Shown here one piece after another: positions 46,407 through 59,044 of a stretch of 64,000 nucleotides of DNA. The DNA is taken from the NCBI GenBank assembly GCA_033239125.1, contig BSWB01000004.1, positions 62,123,501 to 62,187,500 of the forward strand, read 5' to 3'. The notes below the pieces were generated by a model. The model did no database searches and was not told the origin of the DNA. It saw only the letters and a program-made list of their open reading frames with translations. This stretch comes from Fagopyrum homotropicum (lineage: Eukaryota > Streptophyta > Magnoliopsida > Caryophyllales > Polygonaceae). The position numbers were made by a program, and so were the translations under genes. How positions within the stretch are numbered: position 1 is the stretch's first letter; every line of letters begins with the position of its first letter.

Positions 46407-48148
46407 TGATAGCATGAATTATAGTCTATATTTTGGGGTTTGTTTGGACGTTTTATCTTTCATAATCTGCATGTTTGTATGTATATTATGTGATTATATT
46501 ACCATTTCATCTACCTTTGCGAGAATCGAGGTCTACACCTAGTTTTGTTGTAATTGTAGGTAAAATGGTACGTTTTGCATCAAAAAGGAGCAAAAGGAGC
46601 TATGGAGTCATTGGAGCTACATTAAGGAACATAAGGAACCATCCAGGAAGCATAGCCATGGATTAAGGATTCACTTTGGACCAGTTTTGAGAGATTTCAC
46701 ATTCAGTTGTGACTCACCTCGGTTGACTAGAGATTCATCTCGACCGAGGTGATCCAAAGACGCCGACTCGACCGAGGCGAATACCTAGGACGCGGCGAGA
46801 ATATTTTATCCTTGGCTGAGATCTTTTATCTTTGGAAAGTGATCTTATATTTTTGGGCTTGGCTCCTGGAAGGAAGAAGATCTTATATTTTACCTATTTT
46901 TATGGGAAAAGATCTTTCTAAGATATCTTATCTTTGGAGGGTTATTTTCCTATAAAAAGGGTCGGATTTCCCACAAATCCGACACCCTGTTATACACGGA
47001 ACACTCATTACGCAGCAGCCATACTCCAGCTGAGAGATTTGAAGAACCTTTTTGAAGGTTGAAGGAAGATTGAAGATCATAGCTTTTATAGCTTTTTGAA
47101 GGGTTTTTGTAAGATTATCTTAGATTCCCTTCCTTGTTGTCTTGTCTTGTTGGATTGCTATCCAAGGAACGCTTTTGTTGTGATATTTGATTCAGTTATT
47201 GAAGTATTTTCATTAAATTCTTCTTGTTCAAATATTCACCTCCTTCCCATATATTTGATTAATACTTTCATGATGATGAGTGGCTAATTTCCTTGTGTGA
47301 TTCTGGGGTGATTGGCTGAAGGTTGTGGGAAAAACAATGATAGAATAATCTTAATCACAGTAGGACCCTGAAAGTTCGAGTCTTTAACCTTAACCCTAAG
47401 CATCTCGCTCAGTCGATGAACATCTCGGCCGGGGTGGAATTTGGCTGACCGATGTGACTTATCTGATCCTAAACTGAGAGTTAAGTGTTAGAGTTTGCCA
47501 AATCCTCTTCTTATTACACCTTTCCTGATCCAATGCAAGCTTAGGATGAGACTTACCCGGTAATTCCTTAGTTTGTGTACCTAAGATCATAAGTGTAGGT
47601 AATAAAGGTTTATCCTTTATTGGGGTTTGAGTGTGCTTTCATCCCATCTTTGTGAGTTAGCCTGAGACTTACCCGGTAAAGGTTGATTCTATTCCCTTAG
47701 ATGGTGTGTTAGTTTGAGGTTATAGTTCTTTATCTTAATTCCTTGAGACTTACCCGGTAATAGGAGTTACGGTTTAGGATTAGTGAGTAGTGAGACTTAC
47801 CCGGTGATCTATTCCACTTTAGTAACACCTTCCCTATGCAAAAATCTCAGCTTTGTCCGCTTATCTTTAGATTTTGAGTTGGAACCACAACTAGATGCTT
47901 TAATCCCTAGAATTGCATGTTTGCTTTATTGACCTCTTATCCATCTTTGATTGTTTTATTTGCTCTTGTGGTTAGTAATTACGAAGCTTACCGTTATTGA
48001 CTTTATTTCACCGAGTCCCTGTGATCGACCCCTGGAATTTCTTGCTTTTTACTACGATTGACCCGTACACTGCGGGTTCGCATCCTTGTTTTAAGCTTAA
48101 GTCTAGGGTTATAAATTTAAATCTTGCACACACCGTTTGGAGCGAACA
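46407..48148 (+). repeat. 3' LTR of element B
   Basis: Same length (1742 bases) as the 5' LTR with about twelve substitutions and no indels seen, mostly transitions, followed by the ATAGA duplication. Confidence 0.97.
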
Positions 48149-49084
48149 ATAGATTGTCGCTATGCCCGATCTTGTTTCTTGCTATTGTGACAATCTAGGC
48201 CACGTTCAGCAGGCGAGGGGGAGTGTTAGCAATCACCCTTGATTCTCTTAATCGACAAAAGGGGTGCAGAAGGTTGAGCCTCACATTGGCGTTTGTCCAG
48301 CGTAGCATGACTCTATTCAATCGATCGAAAAACCCACCAATCACTGCGCAAGGCCGACGTATCCTGGCTGGTTCTCTTCGTGCAGATTTGTTGCCGTTTG
48401 TGTGCAGCAATGGCCGATGGAGATGAAATCTTTGGTTGCTGCTGTGTCGAAAGGGATATTGGGAGTTGCTGCGATGCATCTGGACGTACATGAAGGCAGA
48501 CATGGGGCGGGGGACGGTTAGAAATAAATGGAAGGAAACATTTATTATCCCGGCTGTTACGTTTTGAAGTGGAGAGAGAGAGCACTCTTGCTTGCTGGGC
48601 TGACATGAGACACAACTTCTGGGCTAGACTGGAGGCCTGGCTTCTGGGCTGGCGGGATTCCTGGGCTTGCGTGGAGCAAGGGCTGGAGCAATAGCAAGAA
48701 AAACTTGGCTGAAACTAAGGTAGGAAAAGAGTGGCGTAGTTTTGTCAAAGCTTGTCACAGCCTTGTCAAAACGTGTCATGGCTTCGTCAAGCCCATGCAT
48801 GGCCTTGTTATGATCTCGTCATGGTCTCGTCAAATCTCGTCATGGTCTCGTCTTGATCTCTTCCAAAAGGACGTCATGACTTTGTCAAGGACAAGTCATG
48901 TTACAAACTAGGGTTTGATGGATTAGGGTTTGCTATAAAAATCTTATCATTTTATGTGAAGTGGGGTTACATAAAATGATAAAATTTAAGATATGGTGTC
49001 CGACTAGGTAGACATATAAAGATCAACGGATCAAAATCCGGTTTGCTACGGGATTAAATGGAATAAAAATTTTCGGATATTACA

Positions 49085-49584
49085 AATAGCACAGGAGCCC
49101 GTAAAACAGTCTATACAGTAACCGATCCCATCTTTTCTAGGCATCCCCATTTGCAGAACAAGTAATAACTCATACCAGAACCGAAGATTCACATACCAGA
49201 AAAGAAGATTTACATACCAGAACCATTGTCTTGATTCTCCAGCTTCCCCAGTGTCGCCTTTCTCCGTCCACCACCAGCAGCGGTTGCACGCCTTCCTTCA
49301 AATTCATTAGATTTGGGGTAATGAATTCGATTTACTTATCATCTTGTCTTTATTGTTTGCTTCGTCGATTTGGTGTTACACGTTCATTATAATCACTGAT
49401 TTAATTTGAATGTGAAAACTAAGATGAGAAGATCGATTTGGTGTTCGATCTAGAGGAGACGAATGAGAACAGAGGGATGGTCAAAGGTGGGAGGTGAAGG
49501 GAGTAGGGTACAGGCAACTTGTGTTGGTTGTGGGAGAGAAAGGAACGAGAGTTGAGGAAAGAGATAAAAACCTTAATTTTGAAT
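49085..49584. other. Right interior of the candidate MULE
   Basis: It begins with the AATAG duplication and carries three 'cataccagaa' words (49170-49225) matching the array at 23690-23945. The minus strand upstream of the PPR break should hold the preceding part of the captured sequence, but I could not recognise PPR motifs in it. The frame at 49419-49607 is not supported. Confidence 0.45.
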
Positions 49585-49869
49585 GGTAAATAAAAAACGG
49601 GGTACATTTACTAAATGAAAATTAGAAAAAGCCTACTTACTATTCCGAAAACTAGAAAAGGCCTAGTTAACTAATTAGCCCTAAAAACATTAATTTCTTA
49701 CATGGTAACCGTAGATATATATCCAAAAATAGATACGTAGTTAACTAGTATACAAAAATAAGAATGGATCGTGAACGTCGATTGTGTTTAATCGTGTGGA
49801 CGAAATTTGTTCTCATTTTTTACTGTAAATTATATTCTTACTTGATTCTAACTCTCCCCCCCACCCCCC

Positions 49870-50312
<443 letters not shown>

Positions 50313-51141
50313 ATAAACACTTATTTTCATAACTACTGAAGGAGCGAACCCATATCTCCGGGGAGGACGTAGTGTACATTTGAGAACCAGTAGTTTAACA
50401 GAATTGAATACGCAGTTGAAGTCGAAGTCTAAATATGTAATCGGTTTAATGAACTTTTTTTTTATAAGTTTAATGGGTGTTTGGGAGAACAAAGTTTAAT
50501 GAAATGGACGTAAGTGTACACATATTAAAAATTATTTACTTTTAGCATTTAAAAGTTTTTTTGGGGTTGTATTTGTAATGTATCATTCAGTAAGGTATCA
50601 TCTATTCCATAAAATTTCTCTATATAGTTTAAAAAATGAAAATTTCTTTAAAATTTCATAAGTTTAGGTTTCCAAAAACACAATCGAGCTTATTTCGCTT
50701 ATATCTTTTTCCACATTCTTCGTGACCTTTATAAGTTCCCATAGTATGGATAAGTTAGGTTCCCAAATGGGCCCATAGTCTCCCAAGTCTCAACGCTTTT
50801 TAACAAGTCACCCTGCCTCTTGATTGGCATTTCTCACAATGTAGTTAATATGTTATAAGAAATAAAATTGCGTAAATTTCGATCGAAATATGTTTATAAA
50901 ACTCCGACCCTTATTTGTATATCTTCATGATTTCAAAATAATACCATTAATACTTTTGACAATTTCTTGAAGTTTTGAAAGACATTGGACACTTGTGAAA
51001 ATTACTTAGTTCAAAGATTAAATCATAAGGTAAAGATAAACTAAAATCTCTTACAGTAAGTGCATCAACGCTTGCTCTATTTCCAACGTGTGTGTCCACT
51101 TCCCCTTTATTCACATTTCTTTTATTTCTTAGTCCCTACAC
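50313..51141. other. AT-rich intergenic DNA
   Basis: No gene, LTR or repeat recognised. Confidence 0.4.
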
Positions 51142-51146
51142 ATATG

Positions 51147-52758
51147 TGATGACATGAATTATGTACTATCATATTCATGCATATTGGGAGTATTTCACTT
51201 TAGTTTTAAATGCATTTGACAAGAATCAATAGCCTTAAACTCCATAATCATATACATTGCAAGAATAGAGGTCTACACGAGTTCTTGATGTAGGCAAATG
51301 GTGGAGTTTGGATGCGGAAATGGATCAATACTGGACTTAGCAGCACGGTGGATCACTAAGGAGCTTAAAAGATAAGAAAAGATATGATAAGATACTATAA
51401 AGAAGGATAGAAAACGTAGCTAAAAGATAACACGATGTAGAAGAGAAAAATCGGATCAACATGAGAAGGAAATCGGCCGATTTCTATCTATTTCGCCCGA
51501 TTTTTATAAGTCTTACCCGATCTTTATCAAAACTTCGTCAAAAGATAAGATTCAAAACCCTAGCTTCCTTCTATAAATAAGGGACATCTAGCAACACCTA
51601 AGGAATTCGGTTTTGCATCAAGAAACCCTAGAATACAACAGGAAGGAGAAGGAGAAACAACGTTTGCATTTGAGATTCAAGATTCATGATTGAAGATATT
51701 AAGTGAAGTTCTTTGAGTTTACTTCAGTTTTTAGATTCTTTTCCTTTTGAACGCAAGATTTGGAGTTTTTGTTATAGTTTTCATTCAGTTTTAATTACCA
51801 AAGACCTTTGTTAAGGATTTTTCTTTCTTTTATTCAAGTTTATTTTCGTTTCTTTATCTTCTTGAATCCATATTGCTTTCTTGATTTGATAATGTGTGTT
51901 GTTGGCTAAAACCCTTGCGATTATAGGGTGATTAGTTGAAGGTTATGGTTTAGATGATGAAAGATTGAGCCTGACGTCGAGATTGAATCCTGAGAGTTGT
52001 TTCTACCTTTGTAGAGAAGAAAAATCGGGCAATTTTTATACAAGAACATACCGATTTTCCTTCTATCGTACCTTTGATGCTTTATCCTTGAACCTAGGTT
52101 AAAGATTGCTTAAACCCTAGCTTTGTTGAACCTTTCTAACCTATATCCAAGCTTGGGAAGAGAGTTACCCAGTGATTACCTTTCTTGGTTGTCAACGATT
52201 ATGAGTTTTAGGTAATAGAGGACTCAACACCCTCTATTAGGTTTGTGTGAGTCTTCCCCTTGCCTTAGTGAGTTAACATGAAACTTACCCAGTAATGATT
52301 AGCTCTATTCACTTAGGTTGAATGGTTGGTTTGAGAGTATAGTTCCTTTCCTTAGATCTCTAGGTAATAAAGGATTCAAAATCCTTTTGGTTTGGGATAG
52401 TGGATAGTGAGACGTCCCCCGTGATCTATCCCACCTTAGAAACACCTTTCATTTGCAATCCCAGCTCTGTCCATAGATCTTTAGAAGTCTTGAATTGAAA
52501 ATTACAATTAGATATTTTGATCTCTAGAATCTGCAATTTCCCAATACTTACACAAAAATTGTCTTTGTCTTCTTTTATTTGCAAATTGTCTAGCTATACT
52601 TCTTTATTTCTTGGTTTCACCATAATCCTTGTGATCGACCTTGGAATACTTGCTGTTATTGCGATTGATCCGTGCACCGGGGGTTCGCTGATTGCTTTGT
52701 TCTCGGTATAAATTTAAAGCTACTTTCCTTCGTATATACGCACGTTTTGAAGCGAACA
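51147..52758 (+). mobile_element. Athila solo LTR (F family)
   Basis: Starts TGATGACATG, ends GCGAACA, 1612 bases, flanked by the perfect duplication ATATG (51142-51146 and 52759-52763). It has a TATA box CTATAAATAAGG near 51571, diverged 'acttacccagta' words near 52283, and a 14-base palindrome AAATCGGCCGATTT at about 51471 with half-sites TTTCGCCCGATTT, ACCCGATC, AATCGGGC and ACCGATTTT around it. The internal region is absent, so it arose by LTR-LTR recombination. Confidence 0.95.
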
Positions 52759-52763
52759 ATATG

Positions 52764-53655
52764 AAATAATGTGAGCACCCCTCGCGGTTTCTATTACCAA
52801 AATGGGAACTAATACGGGAATTAGGCGCGATTGTTTCGATCTAGAAGAGAAGCCTCATGATACGAAACGGATGAGATGCACTGTAGAACAGAAACAAGTT
52901 CGGACATTAGGAATGGATGAATAAGACCCAGGAATGAAGAACAATGGATCAATATAAATGAGAATAGAGAAGATATAACCGAAAGGAAAATAAATGGTAG
53001 AACCCTTGATCTCGTATCAAGAACCCGGACCAACACAATTAACGACCTTTCCTTATACAACTCAATAACAATGGTTGAGAATCACAAAGAGGGTGCTTAT
53101 GGAGCCAAAGATGTTAAACAAATTTGGTTGAAAAATATTTCGAAAAAAAATGTTAAACAAATTTGGTTTTTGAACATGAACTCACTCTATGTATTATACA
53201 ACTCGTACAAAAAGAGATTTTGCAATTTTTGGAGCAACATATACAATTTCTTGAATTTTAGAAATTTCAAGTGAATTTCGTCTACTTTAGCCTTTTGACA
53301 TTTTTTAAATAATGAAATTTTAAAGTAATTAGGTTTTTTGGAATTGGAATCTCTCTATGCGTCAAATAAGTTGTGTATAACAAATTGTCGTCAGCCATAT
53401 ACAAGCCAAAATATTACTTGAGACACGTCAAAATATGTGTGCATCAGGAGGCACAAAAGTAAAAGTTATTTATTTTATTACGCTTTATGAGATGCACAAG
53501 GACTTTAAACATACCATCTTCATGCGCCTTTGAAGAAAATTTTTTTGTTTTCATTTTTGCACAGGGCTGCACATTAGGTTTTGAAAAACTAGTCGTGAAG
53601 ACACAAGTTCTCTTTTCTTCTCTTCTTCCCTCTCTTTTCAGTCGTGAGACGAAGC
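52764..53655. other. Intergenic DNA
   Basis: No gene recognised. 'gttaaacaaatttggtt' occurs twice (53114 and 53152). The frames at 52821-53060 (minus) and 53071-53274 (plus) have no recognisable family. Confidence 0.4.
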
Positions 53656-53659
53656 CCTA

Positions 53660-53895
53660 CTGGACTACCAATGGTTTCTTCCCTTATGTTTACTCTAGTC
53701 TTGGCTTCACTACTTAAGTGATTTTAGTCCCGGCTTCGGACTACTAGTGGTTGATTTCCCTCCCTTTCTCCAATTTATGTCAATGCGTTGCTCCTTTTGT
53801 TACTTTGGTCCCAGATTTGGACCACCAACAGGTGGTTTCCCTCTCTTTGCTCTAGGTTCGTCAGTTCACTCCTCAAGAGTTTTTAGTCTAGAATT
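53660..53895. repeat. Three diverged tandem units, about 80 bp
   Basis: Each unit has 'ggactaccaatggtttcttc'-like, 'ggactactagtggttgattt'-like or 'ggaccaccaacaggtggttt'-like text followed by a C/T-rich stretch and 'tttagtcc/tttggtcc'. The spacing is 75-82 bases. Open frames through it are repeat-driven. Confidence 0.65.
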
Positions 53896-55185
53896 CACTT
53901 TAGCCTTTTCAGTCTTGTCTATTTTTGCTTTACTTTGGTTGTGTAGGATGCGCATACAAAGGAAGAATGCAGTGCCAAAACATAGCGGCGGTGCTTGTGT
54001 ACGTGGAGAAGATGCGTTGGATTCGGATATGATCAAGTTCTTTAATTTTCTCTCACTAAATTTTAGTTCTACCTAGTTTATATGGGTGATTGAGTTATTT
54101 TTAATGTTAGAAGAATCACGTTTACAATGTACTAGCCCTTATCACTACATTTCTAAGGACTTTCAGTAAGGTCATCATGAGTTAGCCAAAACTCTTCAAT
54201 TTCAAAAAATGACAATTATAACAATTAGAAAGCTACATTTTACCCTCATAGAGGTTGTTAGCATAAATAAAGAAACAATGCATTCTAGATCACCTTTTTA
54301 TTTACAATATTTTTAACTGAATCAATACCAAATTCATAAAATATCTAACCTTGTCAGAACTTAAATTAAAAGTTTACTTTACTGTAGCATTCTAGATTAA
54401 ACAATTAGAGGTTGTCTTAAAGAATTTAGAATGTGGTTGATAATAAAAGTCAAGCCCAATTGCCTAAACATGTTGTTGTAATGATTGAATGTGATTGAGT
54501 ATATCGTCCAGAACAAGTGCTTTACCAATGACTTGTCCAATACAAAAATGTTACCTAGAATTAAGATAGCATGATAGGTACATTCAACTAGAAAATTGCT
54601 TCACATTTCACACTGAAGTTTCATTGAAATAATCAAGTGAATCTAACTTTAGAGTCGTGTTTGCATGGCGTGTGAAGTTTCATGTTGTTGATAAATCATC
54701 ATATATAATCTAGGTAGTGTTTTCATCTATGAGTTAAATTCCTGTATGTTATTTATGCTTCTATCGTGCACTTTATTGAGTTGATTCTTTAATGGTCTCT
54801 CTAACCAATAATTTTATCGTAGTCCATATCGACCCCACTGCGCATTAGGTCCGGCACAATAATTAAGAAGGTAAACACAGTGTAACAAGATATCTATTAA
54901 TTTGATAATAAAAAATAAAGACAATGTTTGATTGATCGTTATTTGTAGCTAGGTCAAAATGTCACGCAATCTGTTCAAGCTCAACGGCAAATGAAACTAT
55001 TACTCTTACGTGGAAAGGTCTCAAACACAATTGTTTTGAACGAAGACATCATAGAGGTTGTGGTTTCACCCGTGTATGTTGTGGTTCTATTTGTGGTAGA
55101 CAAGATCTTAGAGTGATTTTCCACACCCCGCGATGCCATGCTTCTAGCGACTGGTTCGTTTGATAGCATATAGGTTCATGTTATG
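53896..55185. other. Intergenic DNA, nothing recognised
   Basis: The frame to 54076 has no known similarity. The rest is AT-rich single-copy-looking sequence. Confidence 0.4.
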
Positions 55186-55189
55186 CTAA

Positions 55190-56485
55190 AAATGTACCCC
55201 GCAAAAGCCTTATAATTTATAACTCGATATATTCTCCAAACTCCTAGCGAACCCACAATGTATGGGTCGTTATGTAGCAAGGATAGTAATCCGAGGTCGA
55301 ATACGAAGACTAAGGTGAAATCAAATCAAACAAGTGATCATGGATAGTGCAAATCTAGTCTAAGAAAAGATGAAAGAAATAAAGAAATGAAAATCATGAT
55401 ATTTTTAGTTGGGTTTTTATGGTGATCAATCAAGATCAAGGTCATGCAAGATTTATCAATCAATCAAACAACACAAGAACAAGATATGTGATCAAAGAGA
55501 GAAAAGCGGATTCTAGGGATTCGGACTTCCGGTTATGGCATTGGACTCAAGCTTCTAATCAATCTTGGATAAGCTGCGGTATGTTGGGATAGGGTGTTTC
55601 TTTAATGGGGTCAATCACCGGGTAGGTCTCATGGTCCACTAATCCCGCACCTAAAGTCCTATTACCGGGTAAGTCTCCAGGAACCTAAGGTTGGGAGTTC
55701 TACACAAACCGGATTGCTATCTAGGGGTCAAACCTCTCCTTACCGGGTAAGTCTCGGGAAGGCAAATCCTAAGCAACAATCCTAGCACACTTAGTTCACT
55801 AGCGGCTTGTAAGGCTCACTACTACCTAGAGCTCTTCATCTTTGGTATCTAAGATCGGAAATCTCTTTCCTAACTTAGCTTGCTAGAATTAGGTCACCCT
55901 AAGCTAGATTATGCTTAACAAACACTAGGATTTCAACAATCTAACATCCTAACATTCGGATTCATCAATATAAGCACAACTGAACAAAACCACGGGCTGA
56001 TCATAAGAAACCACGACCCTGATTTAGGAGGAACAAGCCGTGATTATGGTCGATGGTTAGGATTCGAGCATCCAAGTCATCCAAAGGCACATTCAAGTCT
56101 ATTCTATCATTATCCAAGCCATAACCTTCTGTCCATGACCCTAGAATCACAACTACTTAGCCAATAACATGCATTTCAAGAACTAAACTCATCATGCAAG
56201 CATACATGGTTCCCATAGCAAGTAAGTGAAATAAGAGTGAATAGAAGCAAGTAATATTAGCTGAATATGAGTTTAAATGGGACTTACAACCCTTCAAAAG
56301 TAGCTCCAAAACGTTCCTAACAATACTTCCAAATGATTCCCCACAAAAGTCACTAAAAACCACTCAAAGTCTCACTCTAGATCTAAGTTTGATGATGTTG
56401 TTCTTCTCTCAAAATGAGAGTGTTTTTGTTGTTCTTCCTTTCTTCCCAACAACCATGGATGGATGATGAGAGAGAGTCCAAAAAC
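55190..56485 (-). mobile_element. Athila-like LTR relic (element H), cut by element C
   Basis: On the plus strand 'gcgaacccacaatgtatggg' at about 55247 matches 'gcgaacccgcaatgtacgga' of the LTR at 2633-4150. 'accgggtaggtctca', 'accgggtaagtctcc' and 'accgggtaagtctcg' lie at about 55617, 55667 and 55743. CCACGG/CCACGA words (55990-56045) tie it to the family of 1-1199. The expected far end is missing where element C starts at 56486. Confidence 0.65.
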
Positions 56486-59044
56486 TATAATGCCCCGTTT
56501 ATTGGGTGCGATTTTGATAATTATTTTCCGATGGTTATTGATATAAATATCTTAGGTATGATTCACGGGTATTTGTAGTCGTAAATTTTATGCTTCGGGT
56601 GTACGTTATATTAATATGTTAATGGTATTTTTATTATTATTCAAATCTCATTATTTAGTTACGAGATCGTTTTTTGCGTTGCAAAGTATATTTTGCGAGT
56701 TTAAGTATATACTCGATCCTCATAATATTTCTCGTATATTTATCCTATTCCAGAAAAGGGGTGGAAAGATTCCGGGCATTTTATTATTTTTGGATCTATC
56801 TACGTTTATCCGTTATCTTGTCGGAAAAGTCGGGAAATTATTTTCCGATTCGGAAGTCCCGTTCCGAACGTTTTGATCGAGTTATTCTATTACTCATTTT
56901 ACTTTTTATTTTTTGTTTTCTTTTGTTTTTATTCCTAAACCCTAGCAGCCCTTGTGTTCCCCTTCTACCCACTCCATACCCCTTCTTGCTTCAGCCGTCA
57001 ACCCAAGGAGACTCCCTTTCCTTCCTTCTTTCGTTTCAACGCCGGACCAAGAGAGAGAGTTAGAGATCCCGGCCACCTCGTGCAACGCCTCACCGGACCT
57101 CCCTCAGTCTCCTCCTTCTCTCGCCGCGCCGGACCTTCTTCATCCCCGTTCGTACGCCCTCCACCGGTGCCTTGGGAGTTTGAAACCGACCGGCCGACTA
57201 CCTCCTCTTGTTTCGCCTCAGGCCGCCGTGCCTTAACAGAAGCCTTCCCATCCGCCCCACACTGCCGGATTCTGAGACTCGCTGGCCACCACGCGAGGAC
57301 AACTGCCTCCCCGGGAGAGTCGCCGTCCGTTCCACACCGAGGCAACTTCGACAACGGACTCAGAGAGGGCTCGACCGTACCTCGACAGTCGGGAATTCGT
57401 TGCTGTTGTGTGATGTTGTATCCCTCCCTGCCGCCGCCAGTGCCGCCACCCTCTCTGACCGTCAATGACGAGCTGCCAACCGGAACACCAGTAGCCGTCT
57501 TCTTTTCCGCATTGTGAGTTCTTGTGCTGTTGTTAGAACCCTGGGTTACGGGTTGAAGATTATTACGATTTGAATGTTGATTAGTATTATGTGTATGTTT
57601 TATATGGTATTAATGATGTTGAAGGTCTGTTGAGAGTTTCGGTTTATGTTGTACTTGCGGGTAGAAAGTATGTTGTTTATAGAAGTTGAGAGTTGATATA
57701 TCGGGTGGTTGTGTTTGTATGTTTTGTATGAGTTGTGAAGAAGGTTGAGTTGGCATGAGAAATGAATGTTGTATGAAGGTATTAGACGGATGATTGTAGG
57801 CTAGCAATGAGGATGAGTTAAATGTTGGATATATGACCTGAGATAGCTTCATTGATAACATTTGAGCATAGACATGGATGCAAGCTTCTTAAAGTATATA
57901 AGAGCTTATGTGAAGAGTTATGTTAGTGGACTTTCCGTCATAAGTGGAGTTTGGTATCTTGTAGTTAGAATGAGTTTCCTTTTATTTTTGATTTATAGCT
58001 TATAGGTTGTTGTTATATATATGTATCGTCATGTCTTAGTGATACTCATTTTGGTTTTCTTTTGGTTATCTAGCTACGAGTAGACGTGCTTGGTATGGTT
58101 AGGTGTTTCTCGGAACTTTAGATTTTTTAGTAGTAATGTTTAGTTGACCTTAGTTAGTCAAAGTAAATTTTAGGGTTTTTGGATCCAAGTTTATGATTTC
58201 CGTTTCGCCAAGGCTAGTTTAGTGTTTTCTTCCGGACTTACTTAGCTCGTAATCTCTGTATTAGTTTCAATGCGTGTTTGGTGGTGTGTGTTTATTGTTT
58301 ACGTGCGTGATTCTGTTTATGTTATAACAACTAAACCGGTAATAGGACAACCGACTTTATATGTTGATATCTTGCCCAAGTGTATGATAACGGGCGGTGA
58401 CCGCTTGTCTAGTCCAAAATGGGGATGACTGGGAGGTGCCTTGCGACCAGTCCAACGTGTGATGCTGATCCGCATCAAGTATAAACCCGTTTGGTGAAAG
58501 GGGACAAGGGCGAGTGAATCTCATGTCACACCATAAGTGGAATAGTAAGGGATATGACTTAATAATAACAAAGAGATAATAAACCGGAAATGTGTGTTTA
58601 GATCATGTTGTGTGTTATGATGCCTATGTGTGTGTGTGTGCCAATACCATGATTCTAATGCTTTGAATGCTAGCTAACGGTTTTATACCGATTGTGATGT
58701 TGTCCTGCAGGTTAGGGATGCCGCCGAGTGAGGTGGAGGAGTGGACAGTCGGGGTCTCCGTACATTATAGGACGGGGATGGTTATGTGATTATGTCGTTT
58801 TTGGTTTATGTTGTACCTTATGGATTTATGTTTTGGAGTTGTGTCGGTTTGAGGACTCGACTGAGTTTTCAAGTTGTATCTTTCTTTTCAAGATTGTGTG
58901 CATTGCATTAAAACGATTTCGGTGTTTTCCTTTATTTGTGCCATGTTGGAAAGATCTGGTGAAATTGCTGTCAAGCAAGGGTCGGGACCCATTGTGAGGT
59001 CTCCGCTCGTAGCATCCCGAGTCCCGCGGGTTCGGGGTGCTACA
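56486..59044 (+). repeat. 5' LTR of element C, about 2.56 kb
   Basis: Starts TATAATGCCCCG where the second copy has TGTAATGCCCCG, so the terminal TG has probably mutated to TA; ends GGTGCTACA. A C-rich, protein-like stretch at 56940-57520 opens frames on three phases, but the matching part of the second LTR has indels that break them, so they are not genes. Confidence 0.88.

Larger units (their letters stand above)
36337..48148 (+). mobile_element. Complete Athila retrotransposon B, integrase-less, 11.8 kb
   Basis: LTRs of 1742 bases at 36337-38078 and 46407-48148 differ at about a dozen positions by eye (near 99.3% identity), and the target duplication ATAGA is intact (36332-36336 and 48149-48153). 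In order it holds the 5' LTR, tRNA-Asp primer site, one long gag-protease-RT-RNaseH frame, a non-coding stretch rich in CCTCGGTC/GACCGAGG words, an Athila-type extra ORF split by one UAG, a long 3' region and the 3' LTR. No integrase was found. It is the youngest large insertion in the window. Confidence 0.95.
25159..49084 (-). mobile_element. LTR retrotransposon A (chromovirus-like), minus strand, with nested insertions
   Basis: The plus-strand ends are TGTCACACCCC (25159) and GGATATTACA (49084), flanked by a perfect 5-base duplication AATAG (25154-25158 and 49085-49089). The two LTRs (25159-29952 and 34228-49084) are each exactly 3040 bases once the later Athila insertions and their duplications are removed. 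The tRNA-Met primer-binding site at 34213-34224 and the GGGACGAAAC motif with polypurine tract at about 29953-29990 fix the orientation as minus. It has long LTRs and a short internal region (4.3 kb) without any intact ORF. Tekay/Del-type chromoviruses have similar LTR and primer features, but no domain confirms the lineage. Confidence 0.9.
34228..49084 (-). repeat. LTR of element A (5' LTR), containing the complete Athila element B
   Basis: Pieces 34228-36336 and 48154-49084 (after the duplicated ATAGA) together match the LTR at 25159-29952 end to end. The plus-strand start is TGTAACACCCC where the other copy has TGTCACACCCC. Several G-to-A and C-to-T differences fit methylation-driven decay. 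Confidence 0.9.
23448..49681. mobile_element. Candidate Mutator-like (Pack-MULE) element, split by nested insertions
   Basis: The left end begins GGGAGAATTTGGCC-TACTAGGCCTTTT; the right end, reverse-complemented from 49681, begins GGGCTAATTAGTTAACTAGGCC. Both continue to a shared block, ATTTAGTAAATGTACCCC, then 'TTTTTTA-TTACCA', giving inverted repeats of about 70 (23448-23517) and 97 bases (49585-49681). Flanks are TATAAATAT and TAAAAACAT, a possible 9-base duplication matching at 7 of 9. Removing element A leaves about 2.3 kb of original element, holding the PPR fragment and 'cataccag' repeats in both halves. No transposase is visible, so it would be non-autonomous. The call rests on imperfect inverted repeats. 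Confidence 0.55.

Noticed and set aside
56952..57517. Overlapping 94-187 residue proline/serine-rich open frames in the LTR of element C, both strands
   Set aside because: They lie in a C-rich part of an LTR. The second LTR copy (63710-64000) has small indels that shift the frames, and no frame shows a known domain.
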